Below, in pieces: positions 1 to 5,804 of a DNA stretch of 13,049 nt. Both the position numbers and the translations under genes were made by a program. Below the pieces are notes generated by a model. The model saw nothing but the letters and a program-made list of their open reading frames with translations, made no database searches and was not told where the DNA came from. The stretch's first letter is position 1, and the number at the start of each line of letters is the position of its first letter. Origin of the DNA: an uncultured Christensenella sp. (lineage in GTDB: Bacteria; Bacillota; Clostridia; Christensenellales; Pumilibacteraceae); assembly GCA_910585055.1 (NCBI GenBank), contig CAJUBY010000006.1:31500-44548 (forward strand), read 5' to 3'.

Positions 1-285
1 CGCTTCGATTGTTCGCCATTCGAAAAGATTGTCGCGTTGCAGCATATACCCGACATTGCCGCTCGAGGCGACTACGGTCTGACCGTCGATCGTAACGGAG
101 CCGTCCGTCGGCTGCAGCAAACCGGCTATCATAGAGAGCAGGGTGGTCTTACCGCAGCCGGACGGTCCGACGAGAGCGATAAATTCGCCCTCGTCGACCG
201 ACAGCGTCAGATCGCGCACGGCTTCCGTTTCGCTTTTTTCGGTCTGGTATATCACGTCGACGTGGTTTATATCGAGCAGTGCCAT
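1..285 (-). CDS. ABC transporter ATP-binding protein, N-terminal part (NitT/TauT type)
   Basis: This is the ATPase subunit of an ABC importer, expected on the inner face of the membrane where it powers substrate uptake. The first 95 residues are visible and the rest lies beyond the left edge. The Walker A motif GPSGCGKTT is at residues 40-48 and the Q-loop glutamine is in MLQRDNLFEW near residue 83; Walker B and the signature motif are off the window. The ATG at 283-285 follows an AGGTGG ribosome binding site and sits 11 bases after the stop of the substrate-binding gene, so the two form an operon. The Q-loop wording (NLFEW) is typical of the SsuB/TauB/ThiZ group. The substrate (sulfonate, nitrate, pyrimidine precursor or other) cannot be decided from this piece. 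Because the upstream gene is split by the prophage, transcription of this gene may be lowered or dependent on prophage read-through. Confidence 0.9.
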   Translation of the reverse strand, partial: MALLDINHVDVIYQTEKSETEAVRDLTLSVDEGEFIALVGPSGCGKTTLLSMIAGLLQPTDGSVTIDGQTVVASSGNVGYMLQRDNLFEWRTIEA

Positions 286-296
286 TTTACCACCTG

Positions 297-1028
297 TTAT
301 TTGCCGAGTTCTTCGATCAGTTCGAGCGCGATGCTGTTATCTACGGCAAGGTTGTAATCTGCGCGCGACGACAGGGTACCGGCGTTTTCCATTATCGACT
401 GAAGGCGGTTGAATGCCGTTTCGGTCATGACCGGCGTTTCGCCCCAAGCCTTGATCCCGAGATAGCTCTTGACAGCGGCTGCAATTGACGTTTCGGGCGT
501 GCCGACAAACGATTTTGCAAGCGCTTTGGCTACCGTTTCGGGCGTGTTTTCTACCATATATTTATGTCCGCGCATTACTGCCTTCAAAAAAGATTTCGCA
601 GTCTTTTTGTTTTCGGACAGCCATGATTTTTGTGCCGAGAACGCCGTGTACGGTACTTCGCCGGACGCTTCGCCGACAGACGCTACGATATAGCCTTTTC
701 CGAGCGCCACATATTCGGATGCCGTGGGTTCGAACATAGTGGTGTAGTCTATGCTTTTATCGGTATCGAAAGTGCCTACCATGGCGTCGAACGCGACGGA
801 CGTATCGAAATTATCTGTGTCTGTCGATACTCCGTGTTGGTTCATTACCCATTGAAGCGTCATGGCAGGTACGCCGCCCGGTCTGCCGGCTAGGATATGC
901 TTGCCTTCGAGATTCGCCCAATCGAAGTCGGGTTCGGGATTTCTGCCCACGATAAACGATCCGTCGCGCTGTGTAAGCTGACCGAAGATTATGGGATAGT
1001 CACGCTGTCCTTCGACGTGACAGTATAA
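297..1028 (-). pseudogene. ABC transporter substrate-binding protein, C-terminal fragment cut by prophage
   Basis: This is the C-terminal part (about 243 residues) of a NMT1/THI5-like or SsuA-like periplasmic or lipoprotein binding protein of a NitT/TauT importer. Recognisable stretches are YCHVEGQRDYPIIFGQLTQ followed by RDGSFIVGRNPEPDFDW, then LEGKHILAGRPGGVPAMTLQW, which match the middle of such proteins from family knowledge. The signal peptide and roughly the first 90-100 residues are missing. Reading upstream, the frame stays open to a stop at 1056-1058, but the residues beyond about 1028 no longer look like the family, which normally has a GPEA-type motif there. The integrase gene begins to end only 50 bp away. 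I infer that phage integration split the gene and that the missing 5' part lies at the right prophage end, outside this window. A GTG at 948-950 could be read as a start but falls inside the conserved domain. Confidence 0.85.
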
Positions 1029-1077
1029 GGCTACTTCAATAAGTGTCCTAATTTTTATACTATATATTGTAGTTGAT
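1023..1077. other. Probable left attachment junction (attL) of the prophage
   Basis: Homology of the host substrate-binding gene ends at about 1023-1030 and the integrase stop codon is at 1078-1080, so the crossover must lie in or at the edge of this interval. Composition changes here from GC-balanced host coding DNA to AT-rich phage DNA. The interval holds an imperfect palindrome at 1058-1071 (TACTATATATTGTA, 12 of 14 positions symmetric). Large serine integrases act on short imperfect palindromic sites, usually beside their own gene. The exact core cannot be fixed without the right end or an empty site. Confidence 0.6.
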
Positions 1078-2481
1078 TTATTTAACTGTCCAATTTACAG
1101 TAATTTTATCGCCGTCGATCACAATTTGTTTGATAAGTTGCTGCAACAGGCGGCGTTTTTCTTTTTTGGATGCAGTAGGGAATTCCCGTTGTTTTTGCTT
1201 AAGATACTCGATCGAGACTGTAGGCGAAGCAGCGAGCGTTTGTTTTTCGTTGTCGATCACCGCAAGATTTTTTTGTATATGTTTGTTGATTTCATCAAAT
1301 CGATTTGTATAAGTGTCTTTATCGATAGATTCGCCGAGATACAAATCAAGCAGTCGTTCCTTTTGTTTTTTTAGTTCGCCGTTTTCCAAAAGTAATTTAT
1401 CAATTAGTCCGGTACTCGATTGCGGTATAGTAAATTCGGTAAACTGTAAATTTTGTACCATATTTGCCACAAGATTGTCAAGCGCTTCGGTGGGGTATAG
1501 TTCGTTATCGCAAGGTTTTTCTCCGTGTTCGGCTCGATTGTATTTAATACGGGCAGTACAGCCGTACGAAGTATACGCGTATTTTTCGATACATGCCACT
1601 TTATGGGCACGTCGCTTGCCGCAGTATGCTCGTCCGCATTTGGCGCACACTATCAGACCTGTAAGTAAATACGGGGTATTGTCGTGTTCGCGGTGCGTCG
1701 CGTTGCGCTTGATTGCTTCCTGCGCCTGTAGATAAGTTTCGTATGAAATTATGGGATCGTAGTTTGTTGCCTTTATAAGTTCGCCGTTATGAATAAAATA
1801 ACCCGTGTACATCGGTCGCTCTATTACGGGTTTACAGCTCATGGAATTGGTGAAATATCTTACATGCGGATATTTCTCTTTGCAATATGCGTACAATTTA
1901 CGAAACGAAAACCCGTTGATATATTTTTCATACATATCCCGTATGACTTCAGCTTCTTCCTGCACGATCTCCATTCGGTCCGTCTTTTTGTCAAGCTTGT
2001 AACCGAACGGCGATTTGCCCGGGCAAGTGTATTTTCCGCTACGGGCGCGTGCGGCTTTGCCCATTTGCATTCGTTCGACTATCGTTTCGCGTTCCAGCTC
2101 GGAGAATGTCGCCGACATTTTGAGCGCCGCGCGACCGAACGGGGAAGAGAGATCGAGATTTTCGTTGAGCGAGTAGAGCGTAACAGAATATTTGTCGAAT
2201 AGCTCCACAAGCTCCAAAACATCTTTGACATGACGCGAAAGGCGGTCGAGCTTGTATATAAGTACAATGTCGATTTGTTTTGCTTTAACAGCGGCGAGCA
2301 ACCGCTCCATTGCCGGGCGGTGGAGATCTTTTCCGGAAAACCCTTCGTCGGAATAAATGCCGGCAATATCATAAGACTGTGCCGTAGCATAAGCGGACAG
2401 CTTTTCCTTTTGCACGCCGATTGAATATCCGTCGGTCGCTTGTTCGAGTGTTGATACTCTACAATAGATCGCAGCTTTCAT
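1078..2481 (-). CDS. Large serine recombinase (phage integrase)
   Basis: This 467-residue enzyme would integrate and, with a directionality factor, excise the prophage. The resolvase domain covers about residues 1-145, with the nucleophile Ser10 in YCRVST and the arginine-rich active-site segment KLDRLSR at 77-83. The recombinase domain follows (about 155-270), then a zinc ribbon with Cys279-x2-Cys282 and further cysteines at 287, 308 and 324. A long charged coiled-coil stretch (about 363-445) comes last. This is the usual order and length for large serine integrases of Clostridia phages. The ATG is 3 bases after the abi stop codon and no Shine-Dalgarno is visible, so translation is probably coupled to abi. 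The 3' end points at the attachment junction. No recombination directionality factor was recognised in the window. Confidence 0.96.
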   Translation of the reverse strand: MKAAIYCRVSTLEQATDGYSIGVQKEKLSAYATAQSYDIAGIYSDEGFSGKDLHRPAMERLLAAVKAKQIDIVLIYKLDRLSRHVKDVLELVELFDKYSVTLYSLNENLDLSSPFGRAALKMSATFSELERETIVERMQMGKAARARSGKYTCPGKSPFGYKLDKKTDRMEIVQEEAEVIRDMYEKYINGFSFRKLYAYCKEKYPHVRYFTNSMSCKPVIERPMYTGYFIHNGELIKATNYDPIISYETYLQAQEAIKRNATHREHDNTPYLLTGLIVCAKCGRAYCGKRRAHKVACIEKYAYTSYGCTARIKYNRAEHGEKPCDNELYPTEALDNLVANMVQNLQFTEFTIPQSSTGLIDKLLLENGELKKQKERLLDLYLGESIDKDTYTNRFDEINKHIQKNLAVIDNEKQTLAASPTVSIEYLKQKQREFPTASKKEKRRLLQQLIKQIVIDGDKITVNWTVK

Positions 2482-2484
2482 AGA

Positions 2485-3417
2485 TTATTGTTGTTTCTTA
2501 AAAAATGATTTTGGTATTCCTGTTGCGGTTACTATTTTTTGTGCTATTGTATTATTTACGGCTTGATATAATTTTTTTACAGCATCTTTTATTAAATTTT
2601 TAAAATGCTCAAATAAATCTTGATCCATAAAGTCATACATACAGCCTATTGCACCAAACAAGTCGTTTTTTGGTTTTGTTATGTGGTATGCTTGCATTAG
2701 TACATTGTTGTGCGAAACAACAAGTCGTTCAGATGAAAAGTCATATATTCTTTGGTCGTGTGCGGCTTTATTTCTTAATAAAACTAAAATCTTAATTGAA
2801 TTGTTGATGTCATTAAATTGAACATTTTTATGTAAAATTGTTGATAAGTTTTTAGCAACACTACGCTTATCGTTCTCTTTCATGCACATAAAGAATTTGC
2901 TTACAGTTCCAAAAGACATTACATTTGCGAATACCCAAAGCGGTACGCGTCCAGCATAGTGTTGTATGTAGTGACATATCATCTTATTGCTTGATAACCG
3001 TTCGCCTTGTAGACGATTATATAATCCAGTAGCTAATTTTGATGATTCTATTGGTTCATTTGTAATATCAAAATTATTAATATTTGTATAATCTAAATCA
3101 TGGCAGGGGTACGCTTTTGAAAATTCATACGCTATAACAGATTTGAATGTTCGTTCAACCTCGATAAGATATTCAGAAAAAACTAATCGTATGTGTTTAT
3201 CAAATGCATAAAGGGAAATTATGTCGCTAAAAGTAGTCCCATCGATAAATGTTTCAGGCGTAACTCCTGTCTTAATGAATACACTCTTATATGCATTAAT
3301 AACATTGTAGTAATTATTTGCAGCAATAAAATCTATAGCTGCTGATTCATTTTCAATAATTAAATTACGCCCTTTTAGGATCGTAATTTGCTCTTCGTAT
3401 GTTTTGAAATCTATCAT
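2485..3417 (-). CDS. Abi_2 / AbiF-family abortive infection protein (HEPN RNase)
   Basis: This 310-residue protein belongs to the Abi_2 (AbiD/AbiF-like) family of phage-resistance proteins. The HEPN signature R-x4-H is Arg215 to His220 in LLRNKAAHDQRIYDF, the expected RNase site. Other family-like stretches are NNYYNVINAYKSVF at 34-47, a glutamate/arginine-containing helix (IEVERTFKSVIAYEF) near 85-99, and PLWVFANVMSFGTVSKFF near 159-176. An upstream in-frame ATG at 3568-3570 would run through the promoter and hairpins of the small RNA. The ATG at 3415-3417 has an AGGAG at the right distance and matches the family's usual N-terminus, so I chose it. The gene lies directly behind a small RNA and its terminator, and in front of the integrase. 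Family knowledge suggests a toxin that cleaves RNA on phage infection and is held in check by the RNA. That role here is inferred. Confidence 0.88.
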   Translation of the reverse strand: MIDFKTYEEQITILKGRNLIIENESAAIDFIAANNYYNVINAYKSVFIKTGVTPETFIDGTTFSDIISLYAFDKHIRLVFSEYLIEVERTFKSVIAYEFSKAYPCHDLDYTNINNFDITNEPIESSKLATGLYNRLQGERLSSNKMICHYIQHYAGRVPLWVFANVMSFGTVSKFFMCMKENDKRSVAKNLSTILHKNVQFNDINNSIKILVLLRNKAAHDQRIYDFSSERLVVSHNNVLMQAYHITKPKNDLFGAIGCMYDFMDQDLFEHFKNLIKDAVKKLYQAVNNTIAQKIVTATGIPKSFFKKQQ

Positions 3418-3424
3418 AATAACT

Positions 3425-3502
3425 CCTAAAAAAGAAAACGCCCAATTATTTGGACGCTCTCTTTTGGCAACGGGCTTCGCAAGTCTCCGTCGCTCATTCA
3501 GT
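3425..3502 (-). ncRNA. Candidate abiF-type small RNA (RNA antitoxin) upstream of the HEPN gene
   Basis: A discrete transcript of roughly 75-80 nt is predicted from its own promoter to an intrinsic terminator. Read on the minus strand, the first stem pairs GCGACGG (3493-3487) with CCGUUGC (3473-3467) over 7 bp, one of them G-U, and closes a 13-nt loop. That loop contains CUU-GCG-AAG, a small inner hairpin. An unpaired AAAAGAGAG linker leads to the second stem, the terminator hairpin. The position just upstream of an Abi_2 gene matches the published abiF RNA motif, as far as I recall it. I could not run a covariance model, so membership is an inference from layout and folding by eye. It might instead be only a leader attenuator of abi. 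Confidence 0.65.
3428..3456 (-). terminator. Intrinsic terminator of the small RNA, abutting the abi ribosome binding site
   Basis: On the minus strand CGUCCAA (3456-3450) pairs with UUGGGCG (3445-3439) around an AUAA loop, 7 bp with one G-U. It is followed at once by UUUUCUUUUUU (3438-3428). The abi Shine-Dalgarno AGGAG (3427-3423) starts at the next base. Most transcripts should stop here, so abi would be made only from read-through, which is the dosage arrangement known from type III toxin-antitoxin loci. Confidence 0.8.
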
Positions 3503-3508
3503 AATAGT

Positions 3509-3537
3509 ATATTACCATACGTCCGAAAAAATGTCAA
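3509..3537 (-). promoter_or_regulatory. Promoter of the abi small RNA
   Basis: On the minus strand a perfect -35 TTGACA (3537-3532) is separated by 17 bp from the -10 TAATAT (3514-3509), preceded by TGG, an extended -10. Transcription would begin near 3502. The promoter lies between the repressor stop codon and abi, so the RNA/abi unit can be expressed independently of the repressor promoter. Confidence 0.75.
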
Positions 3538-3566
3538 GTAGTTTTTACAACTTTGTTGTGAGAACA

Positions 3567-4223
3567 TCAAAAATTTATCCGTTCCCTAAATAGGTATACG
3601 ACTTCACCGTAGACGCGGCATAGCTGTAAGTCGCTATCTTTTATGGTTATGACAGGGTACTCGGGATTGCGCGGGACGAGCCGCATCCAATTCTCGCCCT
3701 TGACGTATTCCACTTTTTTAACCGTTGCTTGTTCGTAGTTGAACCCTACGGCGGCAACTGTTCCGCTATCGACCGAATCGCAACGACGAATGAGCACTTT
3801 GTCGCCGTTCTCTAATAGGGGAAACATGCTGTCGCCCTTGACTTCCAAAACAAAGTAATCGTTTGGGTTGCGCGTCTTTATAAGGTGGGGCGGAACGACG
3901 ATATCTTCGCCCGTATAGCTTTCTTCGGCAACGCCGTCATAACCTGCGCAGATCGTTCCGATAACCTGATATTGGTACATATCGTTTTCGGAAAATTCTT
4001 GTGCGAGATACTCTGCTGTGATTGTATGATCCTCATAAAACCAAGATAAAGGTTTTTTGCAAAATTGAGCAATTTTGTCGAGTGTTTTTCTTGAGGGGCT
4101 TGCTTTGCCATTTTTCCAGCCCTGTAATGTGCCGTTGGGGAGATTTGCGTTAATCTCAAATTGGCGTTCATTTAAACCCATTTGATTCATGACTAATAAA
4201 ATGTTTTTTACTGTGATATACAT
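3567..4223 (-). CDS. Phage repressor: XRE helix-turn-helix with S24 LexA-like peptidase
   Basis: This 218-residue protein is the likely lysogeny repressor (CI analogue). The N-terminal helix-turn-helix lies at about residues 5-62 (NERQFEINANLPNGTLQGWKNG region). The C-terminal S24 domain has the catalytic serine Ser132 in VKGDSMFP and a lysine in ATVKKVEYV (Lys169 by family pattern). An Ala93-Gly94 pair in ICAGYDG is a plausible self-cleavage site. This predicts RecA-stimulated autocleavage and SOS induction, as in LexA and lambda CI. The ATG at 4221-4223 has AGGAG six bases upstream. The gene faces away from the rightward promoter at 4249-4277, whose spacer carries a palindrome that this protein probably binds. 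No strong promoter for the gene itself was found; autoregulation from the same divergent region is likely. Confidence 0.93.
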   Translation of the reverse strand: MYITVKNILLVMNQMGLNERQFEINANLPNGTLQGWKNGKASPSRKTLDKIAQFCKKPLSWFYEDHTITAEYLAQEFSENDMYQYQVIGTICAGYDGVAEESYTGEDIVVPPHLIKTRNPNDYFVLEVKGDSMFPLLENGDKVLIRRCDSVDSGTVAAVGFNYEQATVKKVEYVKGENWMRLVPRNPEYPVITIKDSDLQLCRVYGEVVYLFRERINF

Positions 4224-4248
4224 TTTTTCTCCTATTTGTAAAATAATG

Positions 4249-4277
4249 TTGACATATAGAAAATATTTCTATATAAT
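4249..4277 (+). promoter_or_regulatory. Rightward consensus promoter 1
   Basis: TTGACA (4249-4254), 17-bp spacer, TATAAT (4272-4277): a full match to the sigma-A consensus. It drives the small membrane peptide at 4309 and may read on into the opposing gene as antisense. The spacer is filled by an operator palindrome. Confidence 0.85.
4255..4273. promoter_or_regulatory. Operator 1 (perfect 8-bp palindrome in promoter spacer)
   Basis: TATAGAAA (4255-4262), ATA, TTTCTATA (4266-4273): perfect inverted arms separated by 3 bp. It lies exactly between -35 and -10, so a bound dimer would block polymerase. The neighbouring S24 repressor or the Cro-like protein at 5249 is the expected binder. Confidence 0.75.
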
Positions 4278-4308
4278 AATGGTGATGAAACGAAAGGTGG
4301 TAGACAAG

Positions 4309-4407
4309 GTGAAAGGCGCAATTATAAGATTAGTATTAAGCATTATCGGTTTTCTTGGAGGTATTGCAGGTTTGACGCTAACGATAATTTCCGTTTTATC
4401 ACATTAG
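4309..4407 (+). CDS. Small membrane peptide, 32 residues
   Basis: This short reading frame begins with GTG at 4309-4311, eight bases after an AAAGGTGG ribosome binding site, and ends with TAG at 4405-4407. Nearly all of it is one hydrophobic helix (IIRLVLSIIGFLGGIAGLTLTI inside), consistent with a single-pass membrane peptide. An in-frame ATG at 4285 lies at the predicted transcription start of promoter 1 and would be leaderless, so I prefer the GTG. Its helix resembles the N-terminal helix of the opposing 153-residue gene (shared S-I, G-G, G and L-x-I-I positions). Its last 65 bases overlap the 3' end of that gene on the other strand. It may be a functional lysogeny-region peptide or a remnant of a longer copy. 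Function unknown. Confidence 0.45.
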   Translation: MKGAIIRLVLSIIGFLGGIAGLTLTIISVLSH

Positions 4408-4804
4408 TATTTGTATATATCTTTAGTGTAAACTTTTTCTTAATAGGTTTATTGTATGTAAATGCCAAGTTACATTCTTGTGATGAATTGGCGTCAATTT
4501 GAACATTCTCAAAAATTCCACTTTTGTTGTGTGATTCTTGGTAAACTTCTAAAACATTATTATCATATACGGCTTGAATTTTCTTAATGGTAAATGGTAT
4601 TGATGTGTGGTTTGTGATGTTGTAGCGAATAGCTAATTTATATGAACCGTTATTTTCGGTTGGAATACAATAACGACGTTCATACGAAATTGATATTCGA
4701 AGCTTTCTCGCGCGAATATCAATAATGGATAATATTCCACCGGGGACGCCGCCAATTAGGGCAACAATTGATACTATCAGTGTTGTGATTTCATATTTAG
4801 TCAT
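4343..4804 (-). CDS. Membrane-anchored protein of unknown function
   Basis: I do not recognise a named family in this 153-residue protein. Residues about 5-29 (EITTLIVSIVALIGGVPGG onward) form one transmembrane helix. A basic RARK follows, so the rest is probably cytoplasmic by the positive-inside rule. The remaining 120 residues have alternating hydrophobic and polar stretches suggestive of a beta-rich domain, with a lysine-rich end. The ATG at 4802-4804 has GGAG nine bases upstream. It sits between the two operator-bearing promoters, on the strand of the repressor, so it may be expressed in the lysogen. Such inserted membrane proteins in phage switch regions are often lysogenic-conversion or superinfection-exclusion genes; that is only a possibility here. 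Confidence 0.65.
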   Translation of the reverse strand: MTKYEITTLIVSIVALIGGVPGGILSIIDIRARKLRISISYERRYCIPTENNGSYKLAIRYNITNHTSIPFTIKKIQAVYDNNVLEVYQESHNKSGIFENVQIDANSSQECNLAFTYNKPIKKKFTLKIYTNTNVIKRKLSLASNLQYLQENR

Positions 4805-4834
4805 AAAAATTTCTCCGAAAATAAATTTAAAAAA

Positions 4835-4853
4835 TATAGAAAAAATATCTAAA
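4835..4853. promoter_or_regulatory. Operator 3 (degenerate copy)
   Basis: TATAGAAA (4835-4842), AAA, TATCTAAA (4846-4853): the left arm is identical to the other operators and the right arm matches at 6 of 8 positions. It starts 30 bp before operator 2, three helical turns, which suits cooperative binding. It also overlaps the only weak leftward promoter candidate for the 4804 gene. Confidence 0.5.
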
Positions 4854-4858
4854 TATGC

Positions 4859-4887
4859 TTGACATATAGAAATATTCTCTATATACT
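4859..4887 (+). promoter_or_regulatory. Rightward promoter 2, early lytic promoter
   Basis: TTGACA (4859-4864), 17-bp spacer, TATACT (4882-4887). It precedes the whole rightward early and replication gene run. The predicted start is near 4894, leaving a leader of about 70 nt before the first gene. Confidence 0.85.
4865..4883. promoter_or_regulatory. Operator 2 in the early promoter
   Basis: TATAGAAA (4865-4872), TAT, TCTCTATA (4876-4883): the same palindrome as operator 1 with one arm mismatch, at the same place between -35 and -10. The repeated design indicates joint control of both promoters by one repressor. Confidence 0.72.
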
Positions 4888-4962
4888 ATGAGTATAACAG
4901 CGTTGCAAGACTATTTTATCACAAGGATAGCCAAAAGTCAACGGGAAACAAGGGACGTAAGC

Positions 4963-5229
4963 ATGATTAAATACTATATCGACGGCGAGACGCGGTATCT
5001 CATAGGAAGCAAGAGCTACACGGAGAGCGAGTTTCAAGCCATGCGCGAAGAGACCGCGAAGAAAGACGAGAAAGCGGGTTATAACGACAGGCGTGTCGGC
5101 GTTTACGATAAATGGTATAGATACAATCGGGCGGACGAGGGTGCGGCATACGACAGAGGACAGCGAAAAGCTGTCGATAGCATGCGGTACGGTGTAACGG
5201 CAGTCGTAATAATCGAGTGCAGTCATTGA
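4963..5229 (+). CDS. Hypothetical early phage protein, 88 residues
   Basis: This is the first gene after the early promoter; no family was recognised. The start was placed at ATG 4963 because AAGGGA lies seven bases upstream. The earlier in-frame ATG at 4888 touches the -10 box and cannot be transcribed from this promoter. The protein is highly charged and tyrosine-rich, with an acidic and lysine-rich centre (REETAKKDEKAGYNDRR) and a short hydrophobic end (VTAVVIIEC). As a first early gene it could act in host takeover or switch control, but nothing in the sequence proves it. Confidence 0.7.
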   Translation: MIKYYIDGETRYLIGSKSYTESEFQAMREETAKKDEKAGYNDRRVGVYDKWYRYNRADEGAAYDRGQRKAVDSMRYGVTAVVIIECSH

Positions 5230-5248
5230 AAATTCAAAGGAGGTAAAC

Positions 5249-5452
5249 ATGTTCAAAGAACGAATTAAGGCGTTTCGAGAAGAGCGAAATTGGACGCAAA
5301 GCGAGCTTGCGCGTCGGCTCGGCGTGTCGCATACAATCATTCAGGGCTATGAGCTCGGCACGAGAAAGCCGAGCAACGACATGCTTTGTGCGCTTGCGGA
5401 TTTGTTCGGGTGCACGACGGACTATTTGCTCGGACGAACTGAAAAGTCGTAA
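5249..5452 (+). CDS. Cro-like XRE helix-turn-helix regulator
   Basis: This 67-residue protein is a single HTH_3 (XRE) DNA-binding domain. WTQSELARRLGVSHTIIQGYELGTRKPS at residues 15-42 contains the two helices of the motif and the conserved GxRxPS turn, and TDYLLGR is the common ending of the family. It has a perfect AAAGGAGG ribosome binding site. Having no peptidase domain, encoded just after the early promoter and facing away from the S24 repressor, it fits the role of Cro: it would bind the TATAGAAA palindromes and shut off the repressor or tune the early promoter. That targets the same operators is inferred from position. Confidence 0.88.
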   Translation: MFKERIKAFREERNWTQSELARRLGVSHTIIQGYELGTRKPSNDMLCALADLFGCTTDYLLGRTEKS

Positions 5453-5498
5453 CGCGGACAAGCGCGCGCCGCATATAAAGGCGGCGAGAGGTGCAGTA

Positions 5499-5762
5499 AT
5501 GAAACGGAAAAAAGTTAACCCGACGGTGACGCACGTAATGGCGGACGGTCGAGTTCTCACGCATGAACAGTTCATGGCAGAGCCTTACGTTGTGGTTGCC
5601 GAGGACAATTACGAGTTCCACGTCAAGTGCAATCAGGTATTCGACCCGAACTATTGGACGAAAGAGCGAATGCGCAAAAAGTGGGAACGAGCCGAGGCGC
5701 GGCGTGCGGAGCTCGAAGCGCAGCAAGCGGAGATCGCGCGGCAATTACGCGACGTTACATAG
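5499..5762 (+). CDS. Small phage protein with C-terminal coiled coil, 87 residues
   Basis: The protein starts with MKRKKVNPTVTHVMADGRVL; the VTHVMADG stretch recalls a small widespread phage family (possibly the BOW99_gp33 group), which I cannot confirm. The second half is a continuous charged helix (WERAEARRAELEAQQAEIARQL), probably a coiled coil. The ATG at 5499 follows GAGAGGTG; the frame is open further upstream but overlaps the Cro-like gene, so the downstream start is preferred. It lies 46 bp after the Cro-like gene in the same transcript. Function unknown. Confidence 0.72.
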   Translation: MKRKKVNPTVTHVMADGRVLTHEQFMAEPYVVVAEDNYEFHVKCNQVFDPNYWTKERMRKKWERAEARRAELEAQQAEIARQLRDVT

Positions 5763-5804
5763 TCTGCGGACCGCGGACAAGCTTAATATTTAAAGGAGGT
5801 TAAA

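Noticed and set aside
3418..3570. Longer N-terminus for the Abi protein (51 extra residues from ATG 3570)
   Set aside because: It would cover a promoter, two hairpins and a terminator, lacks a ribosome binding site, and adds residues unlike the family; ATG 3417 has AGGAG.
4189..4308. Longer N-terminus for the small membrane peptide from ATG 4189
   Set aside because: It would run through promoter 1 and its operator and overlap the repressor start; the GTG at 4309 has a Shine-Dalgarno.
4805..4860. Leftward promoter for the 4804 gene
   Set aside because: TTTAGA with TAAATT at 18 bp is the best fit, 4 of 6 each, in very AT-rich DNA where such matches are common; noted but not called.
4888..4962. 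Start of the first early gene at ATG 4888
   Set aside because: The codon touches the -10 box of promoter 2, so it would not be in the transcript; ATG 4963 has a good ribosome binding site.
5467..5486. GC-rich hairpin (CGCCGC and GCGGCG arms) as a terminator
   Set aside because: No U-tract follows and the next gene starts 13 bases later in the same run; most likely incidental or a minor RNA structure.
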